Positions 1-9,152 of a DNA stretch of 64,000 bases are shown here, one piece after another. The notes beneath the pieces were generated by a model that was given only the letters and a program-made list of their open reading frames with translations, was not told where the DNA came from and made no database searches. Within the stretch, counting starts at the first letter, position 1, and every line of letters starts with the position of its first letter. The translations under genes were made by a program, and so were the position numbers. The DNA is from Flavobacteriales bacterium UBA4466 (lineage in GTDB: Bacteria > Bacteroidota > Bacteroidia > Flavobacteriales_D > Crocinitomicaceae): positions 279,870 to 343,869 of the forward strand of contig CAJJBE010000003.1 of NCBI GenBank assembly GCA_905182335.1. The letters are read 5' to 3'.

Positions 1-1
1 A

Positions 2-838
2 CCGTTTAACCAAGACTTAACAATTGATTTCCCAGCGCTAAAAAAGTTAGTTAGGTATCAAGTCGATAATGGAACAGACTTCTTGGTGGTTCAAGGAACG
101 ACAGGTGAGTCGCCAGTATTATCAATGACTGAGAAATTAGAGGTTCTAAAAGCAGTCCAAGATGAAAATAATGGCAGATTGAAAATTATTTTTGGTGTTG
201 GGGGGAATGATTCAGTTGCGGTAGGAGACGTGTTGAAAATGTTACCTTCAGGAATAGATGGTATATTATCTGTTTCACCGTATTACAATAAGCCAACACA
301 GAAAGGAATAGTTGAGCATTACAAGTATATTTCAAAATGCACAACTTTGCCAATTATTTTATATAATGTTCCTGGCAGAACGGGGTCGAATGTTTCTTCG
401 GAGACAACATTGGAATTGGCTAAGATTGAAAACATTGTAGCGATGAAGGAAGCTTCAGGAGGTTTTGAGCAAATTATGGATATCGTCCAAAATAAACCGG
501 AAGGATTTGATGTACTTTCAGGAGATGATGTGATCACGATGCCTTTAATAGCCGTTGGTGTAGCTGGTGTTATTTCAGTAGTTGCAAATGCATTCCCTAA
601 GAAGTTCGCCTCAATGGTTCACAATGCCATCGCTGGTAAAACAGAGTTAGCTAAAGAAGATCACTATGGGTTGTTCTCAATTACAAAGATGTTATTTGAG
701 GAAGGTAATCCCGGCGGTGTTAAAGTATCTCTTGCAGAGCAAGGGATTATGAAACCATTTATGAGAAGACCGTTATATCCAGTATCTGATGGGTTAAAAA
801 TCAGAATTGAAGAAGAGACTAGAAATATTTTATCCTAG
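2..838 (+). CDS. dapA: 4-hydroxy-tetrahydrodipicolinate synthase, 5' end cut by window
   Basis: Condenses pyruvate with aspartate semialdehyde, the first committed step of the diaminopimelate/lysine pathway. The reading frame is open from base 2, so the N-terminus lies before the window; an ATG at 83 is internal because conserved residues precede it. Visible family motifs are GTTGES, YNVPGRT (carrying the catalytic Tyr) and MKEASGG (carrying the Schiff-base Lys). The TAG stop is followed at once by the ATG of the next gene. dapB and dapF lie elsewhere in this window, so the pathway genes are scattered. Identification is firm. Confidence 0.95.
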   Translation, partial: PFNQDLTIDFPALKKLVRYQVDNGTDFLVVQGTTGESPVLSMTEKLEVLKAVQDENNGRLKIIFGVGGNDSVAVGDVLKMLPSGIDGILSVSPYYNKPTQKGIVEHYKYISKCTTLPIILYNVPGRTGSNVSSETTLELAKIENIVAMKEASGGFEQIMDIVQNKPEGFDVLSGDDVITMPLIAVGVAGVISVVANAFPKKFASMVHNAIAGKTELAKEDHYGLFSITKMLFEEGNPGGVKVSLAEQGIMKPFMRRPLYPVSDGLKIRIEEETRNILS

Positions 839-1834
839 ATGAAAGAAGCAAACAAGATTATTGAGCTAATACAGAATGCAAAGAATATTATAATTACAAG
901 TCATAAATCGCCTGATGGTGATTCTATTGGGAGCTCTTTGGGGTTGTATCGGTTTATTCAGATATTGGGTAAATCATCTGAAATATGTCATCCTGATCCT
1001 TGTCCAAATTTTATTGAATGGGCAAAAGAGGATGCCGTAATCGTTGATTTTGAAGAAAATGAATCAGCAGTGACAGATAAAATGCAAGCTGCAGATTTAA
1101 TTTTCTGTCTCGATTATAATGGTGCGAACCGTTTAGGTAAAGCTATGGGAGAAGTTTTAACCTCTTGTAAGGCAATAAAAGTGATGATTGATCATCATTT
1201 AAATCCAGATGATTTTGTTGATTTATCTGTTTCTGAGCCTTTAGTTTGTTCAACAGCTCAATTGATTTATGAATTGGTTGATGCTTCAGGGAATTTACAT
1301 TTAATGAATGCTAGAATAGGTGCTCCAATCTACTTAGGTATAATGACCGACACAGGCTCGTTCAGATTCTCTTCGGTAACCGCTAGAACGCATGAGATTA
1401 TTGCAGGGTTGATTAATGCAGGTGTAGATCATACTGCTGTGCATCAAGACACGTTTGATAATAATCGCTTGGATAAATTAAAGCTTCGTGGACATATTAT
1501 TTCGGAACGCTTAGAGATTTTAACTGAGTATAAAGTTGCAATCATTTCTGTTACAGAACATATTATGGAATCATTTAATTATATCAAAGGAGATACAGAA
1601 GGGTTGGTAAACTTGGCGCTTTCGATTGAGGGGGTTGAGGTTGCTGCTTTCTTCACAGAGAAAGGCAATGATGTGAAGATGTCATTTAGGTCTAAAGGAG
1701 AACTAGCTGTGAATGTCATAGCTAATGAAAATTTCGATGGAGGAGGTCATAAGTATGCTGCTGGCGGGATTAATCACGATACAATCGAAAATACGATTGC
1801 AAAGTTCAAGTTGTTATTACCTAAATACTTCTAG
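839..1834 (+). CDS. nrnA: DHH/DHHA1 phosphoesterase, NrnA-like (oligoribonuclease / pAp phosphatase)
   Basis: Cytoplasmic manganese-dependent phosphoesterase of 331 residues. NrnA relatives degrade nanoRNA and may dephosphorylate pAp. The first metal motif runs from His22 through Asp26 and Asp28 (HKSPDGDSIGS), Asp92 follows, and the DHH triad is Asp118-His119-His120. The C-terminal DHHA1 substrate-binding motif GGGHKYAAGG is near residue 300. Length is normal for the family. Its ATG abuts the dapA stop and its TAG abuts the next ATG, so it is probably co-transcribed. Whether the substrate is nanoRNA, pAp or a cyclic-dinucleotide product cannot be read from the sequence. Confidence 0.9.
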   Translation: MKEANKIIELIQNAKNIIITSHKSPDGDSIGSSLGLYRFIQILGKSSEICHPDPCPNFIEWAKEDAVIVDFEENESAVTDKMQAADLIFCLDYNGANRLGKAMGEVLTSCKAIKVMIDHHLNPDDFVDLSVSEPLVCSTAQLIYELVDASGNLHLMNARIGAPIYLGIMTDTGSFRFSSVTARTHEIIAGLINAGVDHTAVHQDTFDNNRLDKLKLRGHIISERLEILTEYKVAIISVTEHIMESFNYIKGDTEGLVNLALSIEGVEVAAFFTEKGNDVKMSFRSKGELAVNVIANENFDGGGHKYAAGGINHDTIENTIAKFKLLLPKYF

Positions 1835-2365
1835 ATGATACGCTTGTTTTTTATTTTTTTTTCGGTGTTGCTTTTTGCTTCTTGTGGAGAGGAATCAGTT
1901 AAAGAAAAACCTGAGATGGAATGGAGTAAAAAAAACTCTACCGATTTTAACAAAGAATTAATAATCGAAGAACAACTGGATATTAAATTTTTTCTTGAGC
2001 AACACAAAGATTGGAAAACTATAATTACAGGTAGTGGATTACAATACTATATTTACGAAAATGGAGCTTTAGATACTACCTGTTATCCTGCAGCCGGAGA
2101 CATCGCTGAAATTGAATATGTTGTCAGTCTCTTAGATGGTACTGAGTGTTACCGAGTTACAGATAATGAATACGAAGAGTTTAATGTTGATAATTCACAT
2201 GTAGAATCTGGAGTCCAGGAAGGCATTAAGAAGATGACCGTCGGTGATCGCGCAAAATTTATTATACCAAGTCATCTTGGACACGGCTTACTTGGTGACA
2301 GGGATAAAATACCACCACTAAATGCACTTGTTATAGATGTTTATTTAATCGGAATACAAATATGA
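1835..2365 (+). CDS. FKBP-type peptidyl-prolyl isomerase lipoprotein, GldI-like
   Basis: 176 residues with a lipoprotein signal ending at a lipobox Cys (LLFASCGEE), so it is probably anchored in an envelope membrane and folds exported proteins. The FKBP domain covers about residues 65-176; GDRAKFIIPSHLGHG is the typical strand-loop, and the end of the domain is close to the protein's C-terminus. Size and architecture match the gliding-motility lipoprotein GldI of flavobacteria, but other FKBP lipoproteins look alike, so no symbol is given. It starts directly after the nrnA stop and overlaps the next FKBP gene by four bases (ATGA), suggesting translational coupling. Confidence 0.8.
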   Translation: MIRLFFIFFSVLLFASCGEESVKEKPEMEWSKKNSTDFNKELIIEEQLDIKFFLEQHKDWKTIITGSGLQYYIYENGALDTTCYPAAGDIAEIEYVVSLLDGTECYRVTDNEYEEFNVDNSHVESGVQEGIKKMTVGDRAKFIIPSHLGHGLLGDRDKIPPLNALVIDVYLIGIQI

Positions 2366-3219
2366 GAAAATCACTTTTATTACTTGGTGCTACTGTAATC
2401 TCTTTGACTGCATGTGACACAACTGTTATTGAAGATTCTTCAAATTCTTCAATAGAGGTGGAGGTTACTCCAGTGTTGACAGATAAAGTTGTCAGTGTTA
2501 TTGATAGCCAGAAAGAAGTTGTTGATAATGTTACGCTAGAAAACGGAATTAGAATCAAATGGTTTGAGCATGGTGAAGGGGGGAAATTAAAATATGGAGA
2601 TTGCGCTATAATTGACTATAAAGTAGCTCTTTCGGACAATAATGTTGTTGATGGAAATCACTTACTAAAGAAGCCCAGTATTCCTTTTTTACTTGGATTT
2701 AATATGCAAACTCCAGGATGGGAAATTGCACTAATGGAATTAAAAGTAGGTGATTTTGCTGAAGTTTTTATTCCAGCTAAATTAGCAAGGGGAATAAAAG
2801 GAATAAAAGGACTTATTCCACCCAATGCTGATAATGTCCTGCGTATTCGCGTTCTCGAAAACAGAAATCCAACACGTGAAATTGAAGGCAATAAAGTGTG
2901 GGTTTTTGAAGAAAATGAGAGTAATAAACTAAAATTCGATGAAGGCAATGAAATTCAATTTCATTGCATGGTTTCAACCCCTTCAAATCCCTTATATATT
3001 AATACGTATAGGTCAAATAACCCCTTCAAGTTAAAATTAAGAGATAGTGGAACCGTTCCAGGACTGAAGAAAGCATTAATTAATGCTAAAAAATCAGACC
3101 GAATGTTTATTTATGTACCCTCTTCAGAAGCATATGGAGTAAAAGGTTATCAAGATTTAGTGATGGCTAATGAAGCTTTATTTTATAACGTCTTGGTTAT
3201 GGACGTTGTCAATAAATAA
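2362..3219 (+). CDS. FKBP-type peptidyl-prolyl isomerase lipoprotein with a second, diverged FKBP-like half
   Basis: 285-residue predicted lipoprotein (signal ending SLTACDTT). The first FKBP domain, about residues 55-168, shows GDFAEVFIPAKLARG followed by a PPNAD segment. The second half, about 170-285, repeats the layout in weaker form (DRMFIYVPSSEAYG), so this looks like an internal FKBP duplication in which one copy may be inactive. It overlaps the stop of the GldI-like gene by four bases. Two FKBP lipoproteins in a row suggest duplication of a periplasmic chaperone. The family call is good; the activity of each half is not known. Confidence 0.78.
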   Translation: MRKSLLLLGATVISLTACDTTVIEDSSNSSIEVEVTPVLTDKVVSVIDSQKEVVDNVTLENGIRIKWFEHGEGGKLKYGDCAIIDYKVALSDNNVVDGNHLLKKPSIPFLLGFNMQTPGWEIALMELKVGDFAEVFIPAKLARGIKGIKGLIPPNADNVLRIRVLENRNPTREIEGNKVWVFEENESNKLKFDEGNEIQFHCMVSTPSNPLYINTYRSNNPFKLKLRDSGTVPGLKKALINAKKSDRMFIYVPSSEAYGVKGYQDLVMANEALFYNVLVMDVVNK

Positions 3220-3282
3220 GATCTAAATGACTAATTTTAAACTTAACAAATCTAGTAGTTACTTTTACTCTATATAGAACAT

Positions 3283-4203
3283 ATGCGTTTACTATTCATT
3301 CTTATCATTTTTTCTCTTTCAAATTTTTCTTTTTCTCAGATTATTGACACCCTTGATACTGAAGAAGGCACAATGTTAATTTATTCAAATTATACTTGGG
3401 AGTATATGGAGGATAGAGATTTTGATGGGGTATTAAATGAGCATTTGAACAATCTTATGGAGGTAGACACAAATCTAAATTACATTCAGAATTGGAATTC
3501 AGAGGTTTGTTATACATCGAATTTGAAGAATGATGTAAATAAAATTAAAGATACACTTTGGGTTTGCATTCAAGAAAATATTGATTCAGGGTTTGTCATG
3601 CCTTTTGATGGAGTCGTTACATCACGTTATGGCTGGAGAAGAGGGCGTAATCATAATGGAACTGATATCGACTTAGATACTGGAGACACTGTTCGTGCTG
3701 CATGGGGAGGTAAAATTAGATATGCAAAATTCAACTCGAGTGGTTTTGGTAATTTAGTAGTGATTCGTCATTACAATGGATTAGAGACTTTTTATGCGCA
3801 CTTAAGTAAGCATTTAGTTGTTCCAAATCAAAATATTAATGCAGGAGATCCTATTGGCTTAGGTGGTAATACAGGACATTCATCCGGATCACATCTGCAT
3901 TTTGAAGTAAGATTTTATGATATTCCAATGAACCCAGAAAAAATCATTGACTTTAAGAATAAAACAATTAAAGATGAAAATTTATTTGTTCATCGTGGTT
4001 TGTTTAGGCCCGGTTCTTCGGTAAAGTCAACATCAGGCTCAAATGTGTCAAGCGGTGACAAAGTTTATCATAGAGTACGCTCAGGAGATACATTAGGGGG
4101 TATTGCTCGAAGAAATCGAACTTCAGTTTCAAGATTGTGCTCGTTGAATGGCATTCGTTCAACGAAGGTTCTTCAGATTGGTCAAAGAATTCGTGTGCGT
4201 TAA
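3283..4203 (+). CDS. Secreted M23 (LytM) peptidase with C-terminal LysM domain
   Basis: 306 residues with a Sec signal peptide ending SFSQ. The M23 zinc-metallopeptidase domain is at about 105-225: the first zinc ligands sit in HNGTDID and the C-terminal HxH in GSHLHFEVR. A LysM peptidoglycan-binding repeat occupies about 258-306 (HRVRSGDTLGGIARRN). Both zinc motifs appear intact, so it is probably an active cell-wall endopeptidase involved in envelope remodelling, though some LytM proteins are only amidase activators. The start at 3283 is the ATG that gives an immediate signal peptide. It lies between the FKBP pair and bamD. Confidence 0.9.
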   Translation: MRLLFILIIFSLSNFSFSQIIDTLDTEEGTMLIYSNYTWEYMEDRDFDGVLNEHLNNLMEVDTNLNYIQNWNSEVCYTSNLKNDVNKIKDTLWVCIQENIDSGFVMPFDGVVTSRYGWRRGRNHNGTDIDLDTGDTVRAAWGGKIRYAKFNSSGFGNLVVIRHYNGLETFYAHLSKHLVVPNQNINAGDPIGLGGNTGHSSGSHLHFEVRFYDIPMNPEKIIDFKNKTIKDENLFVHRGLFRPGSSVKSTSGSNVSSGDKVYHRVRSGDTLGGIARRNRTSVSRLCSLNGIRSTKVLQIGQRIRVR

Positions 4204-4240
4204 ATCATATTAAAATTCAGTCATTAACACATATTTGTCT

Positions 4241-4248
4241 TATTTTTG
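4241..4248 (+). promoter_or_regulatory. Bacteroidota -7 promoter element before bamD
   Basis: TATTTTTG matches the TAnnTTTG consensus exactly and ends five bases before the bamD ATG at 4254. No clear TTTG -33 box is seen at the usual distance. If used, transcription would start at or next to the start codon, giving a nearly leaderless mRNA. Confidence 0.4.
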
Positions 4249-4253
4249 TCTCA

Positions 4254-5054
4254 ATGAAAAATTTTAAGCTTTTTACCTTTGTTCTCGCTTCTTTAACTAT
4301 CGTGAGCTGTACTGGTTATAATAAAGTGCTCAAGTCAGACGATTATCCGTCCAAGTTTGAGGTGGCCAATCAATTGTATGATGATGGTCAAGAATTAAGA
4401 TCAATAGCCTTGTATGAACAGATATATCAGCGAATGCCTAAAACAGGTGAGGGAGAATTATCTTATTTCAGAATTGGTAAGGGGTATTATTTAGGTGCAG
4501 ATTATTATATGGCCGGTTATTACTTGGGACAATTTTCTCAACGTTTTTCCACGAGTGAAAAGGCTGAGGATGCATTATTTTTAAGTGCAATGTGTTCTGT
4601 TAAAAATTCTCCTGAATTTTCGCTAGATCAAAATGAAACAGACTTGGCTATAAATGACCTCCAACAATTTATTGACCGTTTTCCATCTTCCATTCTTGTA
4701 GATTCTTGTAATTCAATAATTGACGGGTTACGTTTTAAGTTGGAAAAGAAAGAGTTTAATGCGGTGGAATTATATTCTAAAACAGAAAATTATAGAGCAG
4801 CAACAAGCGCTGCACTAACGTTTCTAGATGACTACCCGATGTCTGTATTTAATGAAAGGGTTTCATATTTGTTAGTTCAAAATTCTTATTTACTATCTAA
4901 AAATAGTGTGGAGAGTAAAAAAAAGGAACGAATTGACCAAACTATTGAAAGATATCGTACTTTTGTAGTTAGCTTTCCTAATTCGGAATATATTGGTATT
5001 ACTACTGATTATTACGAAAAAATGGAATTAGAGAAATTAAAATATCAGAAATAA
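4254..5054 (+). CDS. bamD: Outer-membrane assembly lipoprotein BamD
   Basis: Lipoprotein subunit of the BAM complex, which inserts beta-barrel proteins into the outer membrane. I place the start at 4254 because it gives a clean lipoprotein signal (LTIVSCTGY). A longer frame from 4137 would only add unrelated residues overlapping the previous gene. The 266-residue protein is largely TPR-like helical repeats, normal for BamD. It heads the bamD-rpoZ-coaBC-porD-recN run, an order common in Bacteroidota. A TAnnTTTG element sits directly upstream. Confidence 0.88.
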   Translation: MKNFKLFTFVLASLTIVSCTGYNKVLKSDDYPSKFEVANQLYDDGQELRSIALYEQIYQRMPKTGEGELSYFRIGKGYYLGADYYMAGYYLGQFSQRFSTSEKAEDALFLSAMCSVKNSPEFSLDQNETDLAINDLQQFIDRFPSSILVDSCNSIIDGLRFKLEKKEFNAVELYSKTENYRAATSAALTFLDDYPMSVFNERVSYLLVQNSYLLSKNSVESKKKERIDQTIERYRTFVVSFPNSEYIGITTDYYEKMELEKLKYQK

Positions 5055-5060
5055 ACAACT

Positions 5061-5393
5061 ATGAATTTTAAAAATAGCACTGCTGAAAAAACGACTATTA
5101 CGCGCAATACTGACGAGATGGAAGTGAATACTGGTAATATTTATGAGTCAATCGTAATGATGTCGAAAAGATCAAATCAATTAAGTATTGAGTTGAAAGA
5201 AGAGCTTACGCAGAAATTGCAAGAGTTTGCTTCAACTACAGATAACTTAGAAGAAATTTTTGAGAATAGAGAGCAAATTGAAATTTCTCGTTTCTATGAA
5301 AAATTACCTAAGACTGTTGCTATTGCAATGCAAGAATTACTAGCGGATAAAATTTATGCTAGAATTCCTGAATCGAATGATGAAGAAAAATAA
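5061..5393 (+). CDS. rpoZ: RNA polymerase omega subunit
   Basis: 110-residue small subunit that helps assemble RNA polymerase by binding the beta-prime C-terminus. The segment TGNIYESIVMMSKRSNQL and the later IEISRFYEKLPK are characteristic of the Bacteroidota omega/Rpb6 family, which is longer than the enterobacterial protein. It begins six bases after bamD and ends five bases before coaBC, so it is part of that operon. The identification rests on remembered family sequence and on gene order. Confidence 0.85.
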   Translation: MNFKNSTAEKTTITRNTDEMEVNTGNIYESIVMMSKRSNQLSIELKEELTQKLQEFASTTDNLEEIFENREQIEISRFYEKLPKTVAIAMQELLADKIYARIPESNDEEK

Positions 5394-5398
5394 ATTAG

Positions 5399-6601
5399 AT
5401 GCGAGGTAAGCGCATACTTCTTGGGATTACCGGAGGTATTTCGGCATACAAAATCGTTTTCCTTATAAGGTTATTAAAAAAAGCTGAGGCAGAGGTCAAA
5501 TGTATAATGACCCCTGCCTCTTGTGATTTTATAAGCCCACTCGTTGTATCAACACTATCAGAGAATCCTGTGGGAATTGAGTTTTGGAACAAAAATGACG
5601 GTTCCTGGAACAACCACGTTGAATATGGACTTTGGGCAGACCTTTTCGTCATTGCTCCGCTTACAAAAAACACATTAAGCAAGATGGCAGTTGGCAGTTG
5701 CGACAATTTATTGTTAGCAACATATCTCTCAATGAAAACCAATACACTAGTCGCTCCAGCAATGGATATAGACATGTATGCGCATCCATCAACCCAAAGG
5801 AATTTTACTCAATTGACTGAAGATGGTGTTGAAATAATTCCGGTAGAATTTGGTGAGTTAGCCAGTGGACTGACCGGTGAAGGTCGCATGGCTGAACCAG
5901 AAACTATTTTTAATGCGATTGAGAATTATTTCGATTCAAAATTAGATCTAGTTTATAAAGGTAAACATGTAGTTATTACTGCTGGACCTACACATGAAGC
6001 AATTGACCCAGTGAGATTTATAGGGAATAATTCCAGTGGGAAAATGGGATATAGAATTGCTAATGAATTTTTGATTCAAGGTGCGAATGTAACTTTAGTC
6101 TCAGGGCCTTCAAACTTAAAGTTAGAGCATCCAAATTTAACTTTAGTTCGTGTTAAATCGGCTGATGAAATGTTGGTTGAAGTTCAAAAAATTTGGAAAG
6201 AGTCTACTTTTGGTGTGTTTTCTGCTGCAGTAGCTGACTATAGACCGAAAGATCGTGTTGAGCAAAAGATTAAAAAGACTGATACTGAATTAACAATCAC
6301 ATTGACAAAAAACCCTGATATTTTATTGTGGGCAGGAGAGCATAAAACGGACGAACAATATTTGGTTGGTTTTGCACTTGAAACAAACGATCTGAGAAAA
6401 AATGGAACGGAAAAGTTGAAGCGAAAAAATCTAAATATGATTGTTATGAATACTCTTGCAGACTCTGGCGCAGGTTTTGGTTTTGACACAAACAAAATTA
6501 GTATTTTAGATAACCGCAATAATTTTAAAACTTTTGAGTTAAAGTCTAAAGAGGAAGTAGCGAAAGATGTATTGTTGTTTTTGAAAAAATATATTTCATG
6601 A
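5399..6601 (+). CDS. coaBC: Bifunctional phosphopantothenoylcysteine decarboxylase / phosphopantothenate-cysteine ligase
   Basis: Carries out two consecutive steps of coenzyme A synthesis. The N-terminal flavin-dependent CoaC domain (about 1-180) has GITGGISAYK for FMN binding, the catalytic His in NHVEYG and a PAMDIDMY segment where enterobacterial proteins have PAMN. The CoaB ligase domain (about 186-400) has ITAGPTHEAIDPVR and a lysine-rich loop (QKIKKTD). The 400-residue length is normal. Its TGA overlaps the next ATG by four bases. Confidence 0.94.
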   Translation: MRGKRILLGITGGISAYKIVFLIRLLKKAEAEVKCIMTPASCDFISPLVVSTLSENPVGIEFWNKNDGSWNNHVEYGLWADLFVIAPLTKNTLSKMAVGSCDNLLLATYLSMKTNTLVAPAMDIDMYAHPSTQRNFTQLTEDGVEIIPVEFGELASGLTGEGRMAEPETIFNAIENYFDSKLDLVYKGKHVVITAGPTHEAIDPVRFIGNNSSGKMGYRIANEFLIQGANVTLVSGPSNLKLEHPNLTLVRVKSADEMLVEVQKIWKESTFGVFSAAVADYRPKDRVEQKIKKTDTELTITLTKNPDILLWAGEHKTDEQYLVGFALETNDLRKNGTEKLKRKNLNMIVMNTLADSGAGFGFDTNKISILDNRNNFKTFELKSKEEVAKDVLLFLKKYIS

Positions 6602-7503
6602 AATTTTTTATACTAGTTAGTTTAATGATCGCTTCAGTATTTAGCCTGAAAGCACAAGAATTGAATTGTCAAGTCAGTATTATTTCGGACGCTCGTTTAG
6701 AATTGACGACAGTTGATCAAGAAATGATTTTAGAACTTGAGAATACGATTTATGAATTTATGAATAATACGCAGTGGACGAAAGATAAGTTCACGGTGGA
6801 GGAAAGAATCAACTGTAACTTGCAACTTCAAATAAACGCTGTTCCTGTTACTGGAACTTTTTCGGGGTCTTTACAGATTCAAAGTTCACGCCCAGCGTTT
6901 AGTTCAAGCTATAATACAACGATTTTTAATTTTCAAGATGATGATATTGCATTCACGTATTCACGTGGATCCGCGTTGCTTTATGCACCTAATCAATATA
7001 GAGATGAACTTTCATCTGTGTTAGCATTTTATGCATATTATGTCATTGGGATGGATTATGATTCATTTAGTAGCAGAGGAGGTACAGATTTATTTTCAAT
7101 TGCACAGGAAATTGTTACAAATGCACAATCCTCCAGAGCGGCAGGATGGAAAAGTTCTGAGCGTGGTAAGAATAATCGTTACTGGTTAGTCGACAATGCA
7201 CTTCATGAGTTGTTTTCTCCATTGAGAGATTGTATCTATGAATATCATCGTAAAGGAATTGATGTTCTTTATGATGATGTCGCAGCTGCTAGATCAAGTG
7301 TTGAGGCGGCTTTAAGTAGACTAGTTAAAGTTACAGCCACACGACCAGGGTCTTTAAATGTTTTGAATTTTATTCAAGCGAAAACAAATGAATTAAAAAG
7401 TATGTATTCCGAAGCCGATATGAAAGAGAAAAATGAAATTGTAAATCTGTTGAAACGAATAGACCCTGCAAACTCATCTAAATATCAAGAGATACTAAAC
7501 TAA
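6598..7503 (+). CDS. porD: PorD-like T9SS-associated protein (DUF4835)
   Basis: 301 residues with a Sec signal peptide ending SLKAQ. The mature part matches the DUF4835/PorD layout: an early QVSI strand, a long beta-rich region with DDDIAFTYSRGSALLYAP, and a helical C-terminal third. PorD was linked to the type IX secretion system in Porphyromonas gingivalis, but its biochemical role is not defined. It sits between coaBC and recN with overlaps on both sides (ATGA and TAATG), a conserved Bacteroidota arrangement. A gingipain-like T9SS cargo is encoded at 44.9-47.2 kb. Confidence 0.85.
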   Translation: MKFFILVSLMIASVFSLKAQELNCQVSIISDARLELTTVDQEMILELENTIYEFMNNTQWTKDKFTVEERINCNLQLQINAVPVTGTFSGSLQIQSSRPAFSSSYNTTIFNFQDDDIAFTYSRGSALLYAPNQYRDELSSVLAFYAYYVIGMDYDSFSSRGGTDLFSIAQEIVTNAQSSRAAGWKSSERGKNNRYWLVDNALHELFSPLRDCIYEYHRKGIDVLYDDVAAARSSVEAALSRLVKVTATRPGSLNVLNFIQAKTNELKSMYSEADMKEKNEIVNLLKRIDPANSSKYQEILN

Positions 7504-9152
7504 TGATTAGTTCTTTACGAATAGAAAATTTTGCACTAATTGAAACCGCTTTAATTAACTTTAATAGTGGTTTTACTGTAATTACAGGTGAGACTGGCTC
7601 AGGGAAGTCAATTTTATTAAATGCATTAAACCTGATTTTAGGTGAGCGAGCTAACTTTTCTGTTATTGGGAATTTAAGAGATAAGTCTACTGTTGAAGCA
7701 GAGTTGTCTATCAGAGGATTTGGCCTCGAATCTTTTTTTAAAGAAAATGAGTTGGATTATTTTGATAGTACAATTTTACGTAGAGAAATATATAAACAAG
7801 GTCGCTCACGTGCTTTTATTAATGATACACCGGTTCAGCTAAATATCCTGAAGGCATTTTCTGGACAATTAATCCATATTCATTCACAATACAATACACT
7901 TGAATTAAAAGAAGTTGACTTTCAATTAAAAGTATTGGATGTTCTTTCAGGTACATTAAATGAGCGTGCAGAATTTCATAAGGAGCTTTCAATGTTTTCG
8001 GTAAGTAAAAAGCATTTGGCCAAATTAAAAACTGAATTAGCAGAGGCGGAATCAAAAGCCGATTATAATGAATTTCAATTAAATGAATTAGAAGAATTAA
8101 ATCTTTCCTTGAATAAATTTGACCAAATTCAAGCAGAGCTAAATCAAGTTGAATATGCCGATGATATTCGCGCTGGATTTGGAGCGATCATTGATAATTT
8201 TCAGAATGAAGAAGGTATTAATGATAAGCTGAATGTATTAAAAGGAATAGTTTCTCGAAAGGCTGATTTCGATAAGAATTTGAAAGGATTGATAGAACGA
8301 ATCAATGTCATATTGATTGAATCAACTGATATTTCTTCTGAGGCGGAAGATTATCTTGAAAAAATTGAAGTCGACCCAAAGCGTATAAAAGAATTAACAG
8401 CTTCGTTAGACACTTACAATAGAATTCTTCAAAAGCACGATAAAACATCACAGAGTGAGCTGATTTGTTTATATAATGAGCTCTCAGACTCTTCGTTTCA
8501 ACATGGGGAGTTGGAAAATGAAATTGAACAATTAACAAAAGAACTTTTTTCCTCTGAAAATAATTTACTAGAATTAGCTAATGCACTTCATGAAAAAAGA
8601 GTAAGGTCAATTCCCGAAATTGAAAAGGAATTAACGCAAGAATTGACTGAATTGAAGTTAGAAAATACGGTCTTAAAATTTGAACTGAATCAGCAGAAGG
8701 GATTTAATACATACGGTAACTCAACATTAGAAATATTATTTAGTCCAAACATTGGAATTGACCCAGTTGCTGTTCATGAGGCTGCGAGTGGAGGAGAGCT
8801 TTCTCGTGTGATGTTAGCACTGCAAAGTTTAATGTCATCGAAGGTGAGGTTAAGAACGATATTTTTTGATGAGATTGATACGGGAGTTTCAGGAGATGTT
8901 GCACAAAAAATGGGAGCAACACTAAAAAAAATGGGAGATGAGATGCAGGTAATTGCAATTACTCATTTACCCCAAGTATCCGCAAAAGGGGGACAGCATT
9001 TAAAAGTAATTAAGCGTGTTGATGGCGACAAGACTAAGACATTTGTTAAAGAACTTTCTGATATTGATCGTGTAGAAGAAACTGCACGACTCATGAGTGG
9101 TGATAAAATTAACGCTGCTGCTTTGGATAATGCACGAGCTTTAATGCAATAA
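7503..9152 (+). CDS. recN: DNA repair ATPase RecN
   Basis: 549-residue SMC-like protein acting early in double-strand-break repair. Walker A is GETGSGKS at residues 29-36. A central coiled coil spans about 150-370, and the C-terminal half carries the ABC signature region (AASGGELSRVMLAL) and Walker B (TIFFDEIDTGVSG), followed by the ITHLPQVSA switch His. Length and motif order are typical. TAATG overlaps join it to the genes on both sides. Confidence 0.95.
   Translation: MISSLRIENFALIETALINFNSGFTVITGETGSGKSILLNALNLILGERANFSVIGNLRDKSTVEAELSIRGFGLESFFKENELDYFDSTILRREIYKQGRSRAFINDTPVQLNILKAFSGQLIHIHSQYNTLELKEVDFQLKVLDVLSGTLNERAEFHKELSMFSVSKKHLAKLKTELAEAESKADYNEFQLNELEELNLSLNKFDQIQAELNQVEYADDIRAGFGAIIDNFQNEEGINDKLNVLKGIVSRKADFDKNLKGLIERINVILIESTDISSEAEDYLEKIEVDPKRIKELTASLDTYNRILQKHDKTSQSELICLYNELSDSSFQHGELENEIEQLTKELFSSENNLLELANALHEKRVRSIPEIEKELTQELTELKLENTVLKFELNQQKGFNTYGNSTLEILFSPNIGIDPVAVHEAASGGELSRVMLALQSLMSSKVRLRTIFFDEIDTGVSGDVAQKMGATLKKMGDEMQVIAITHLPQVSAKGGQHLKVIKRVDGDKTKTFVKELSDIDRVEETARLMSGDKINAAALDNARALMQ

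Noticed and set aside
4137..4253. An upstream ATG in the bamD frame
   Set aside because: It overlaps the M23 gene and adds residues unlike a lipoprotein signal; the ATG at 4254 gives a clean lipobox and follows a -7 promoter element.
819..7503. Long antisense ORFs inside recN, coaBC, mdh and similar genes
   Set aside because: They are shadows in other frames: no signal, no leader and fully inside well-identified genes.
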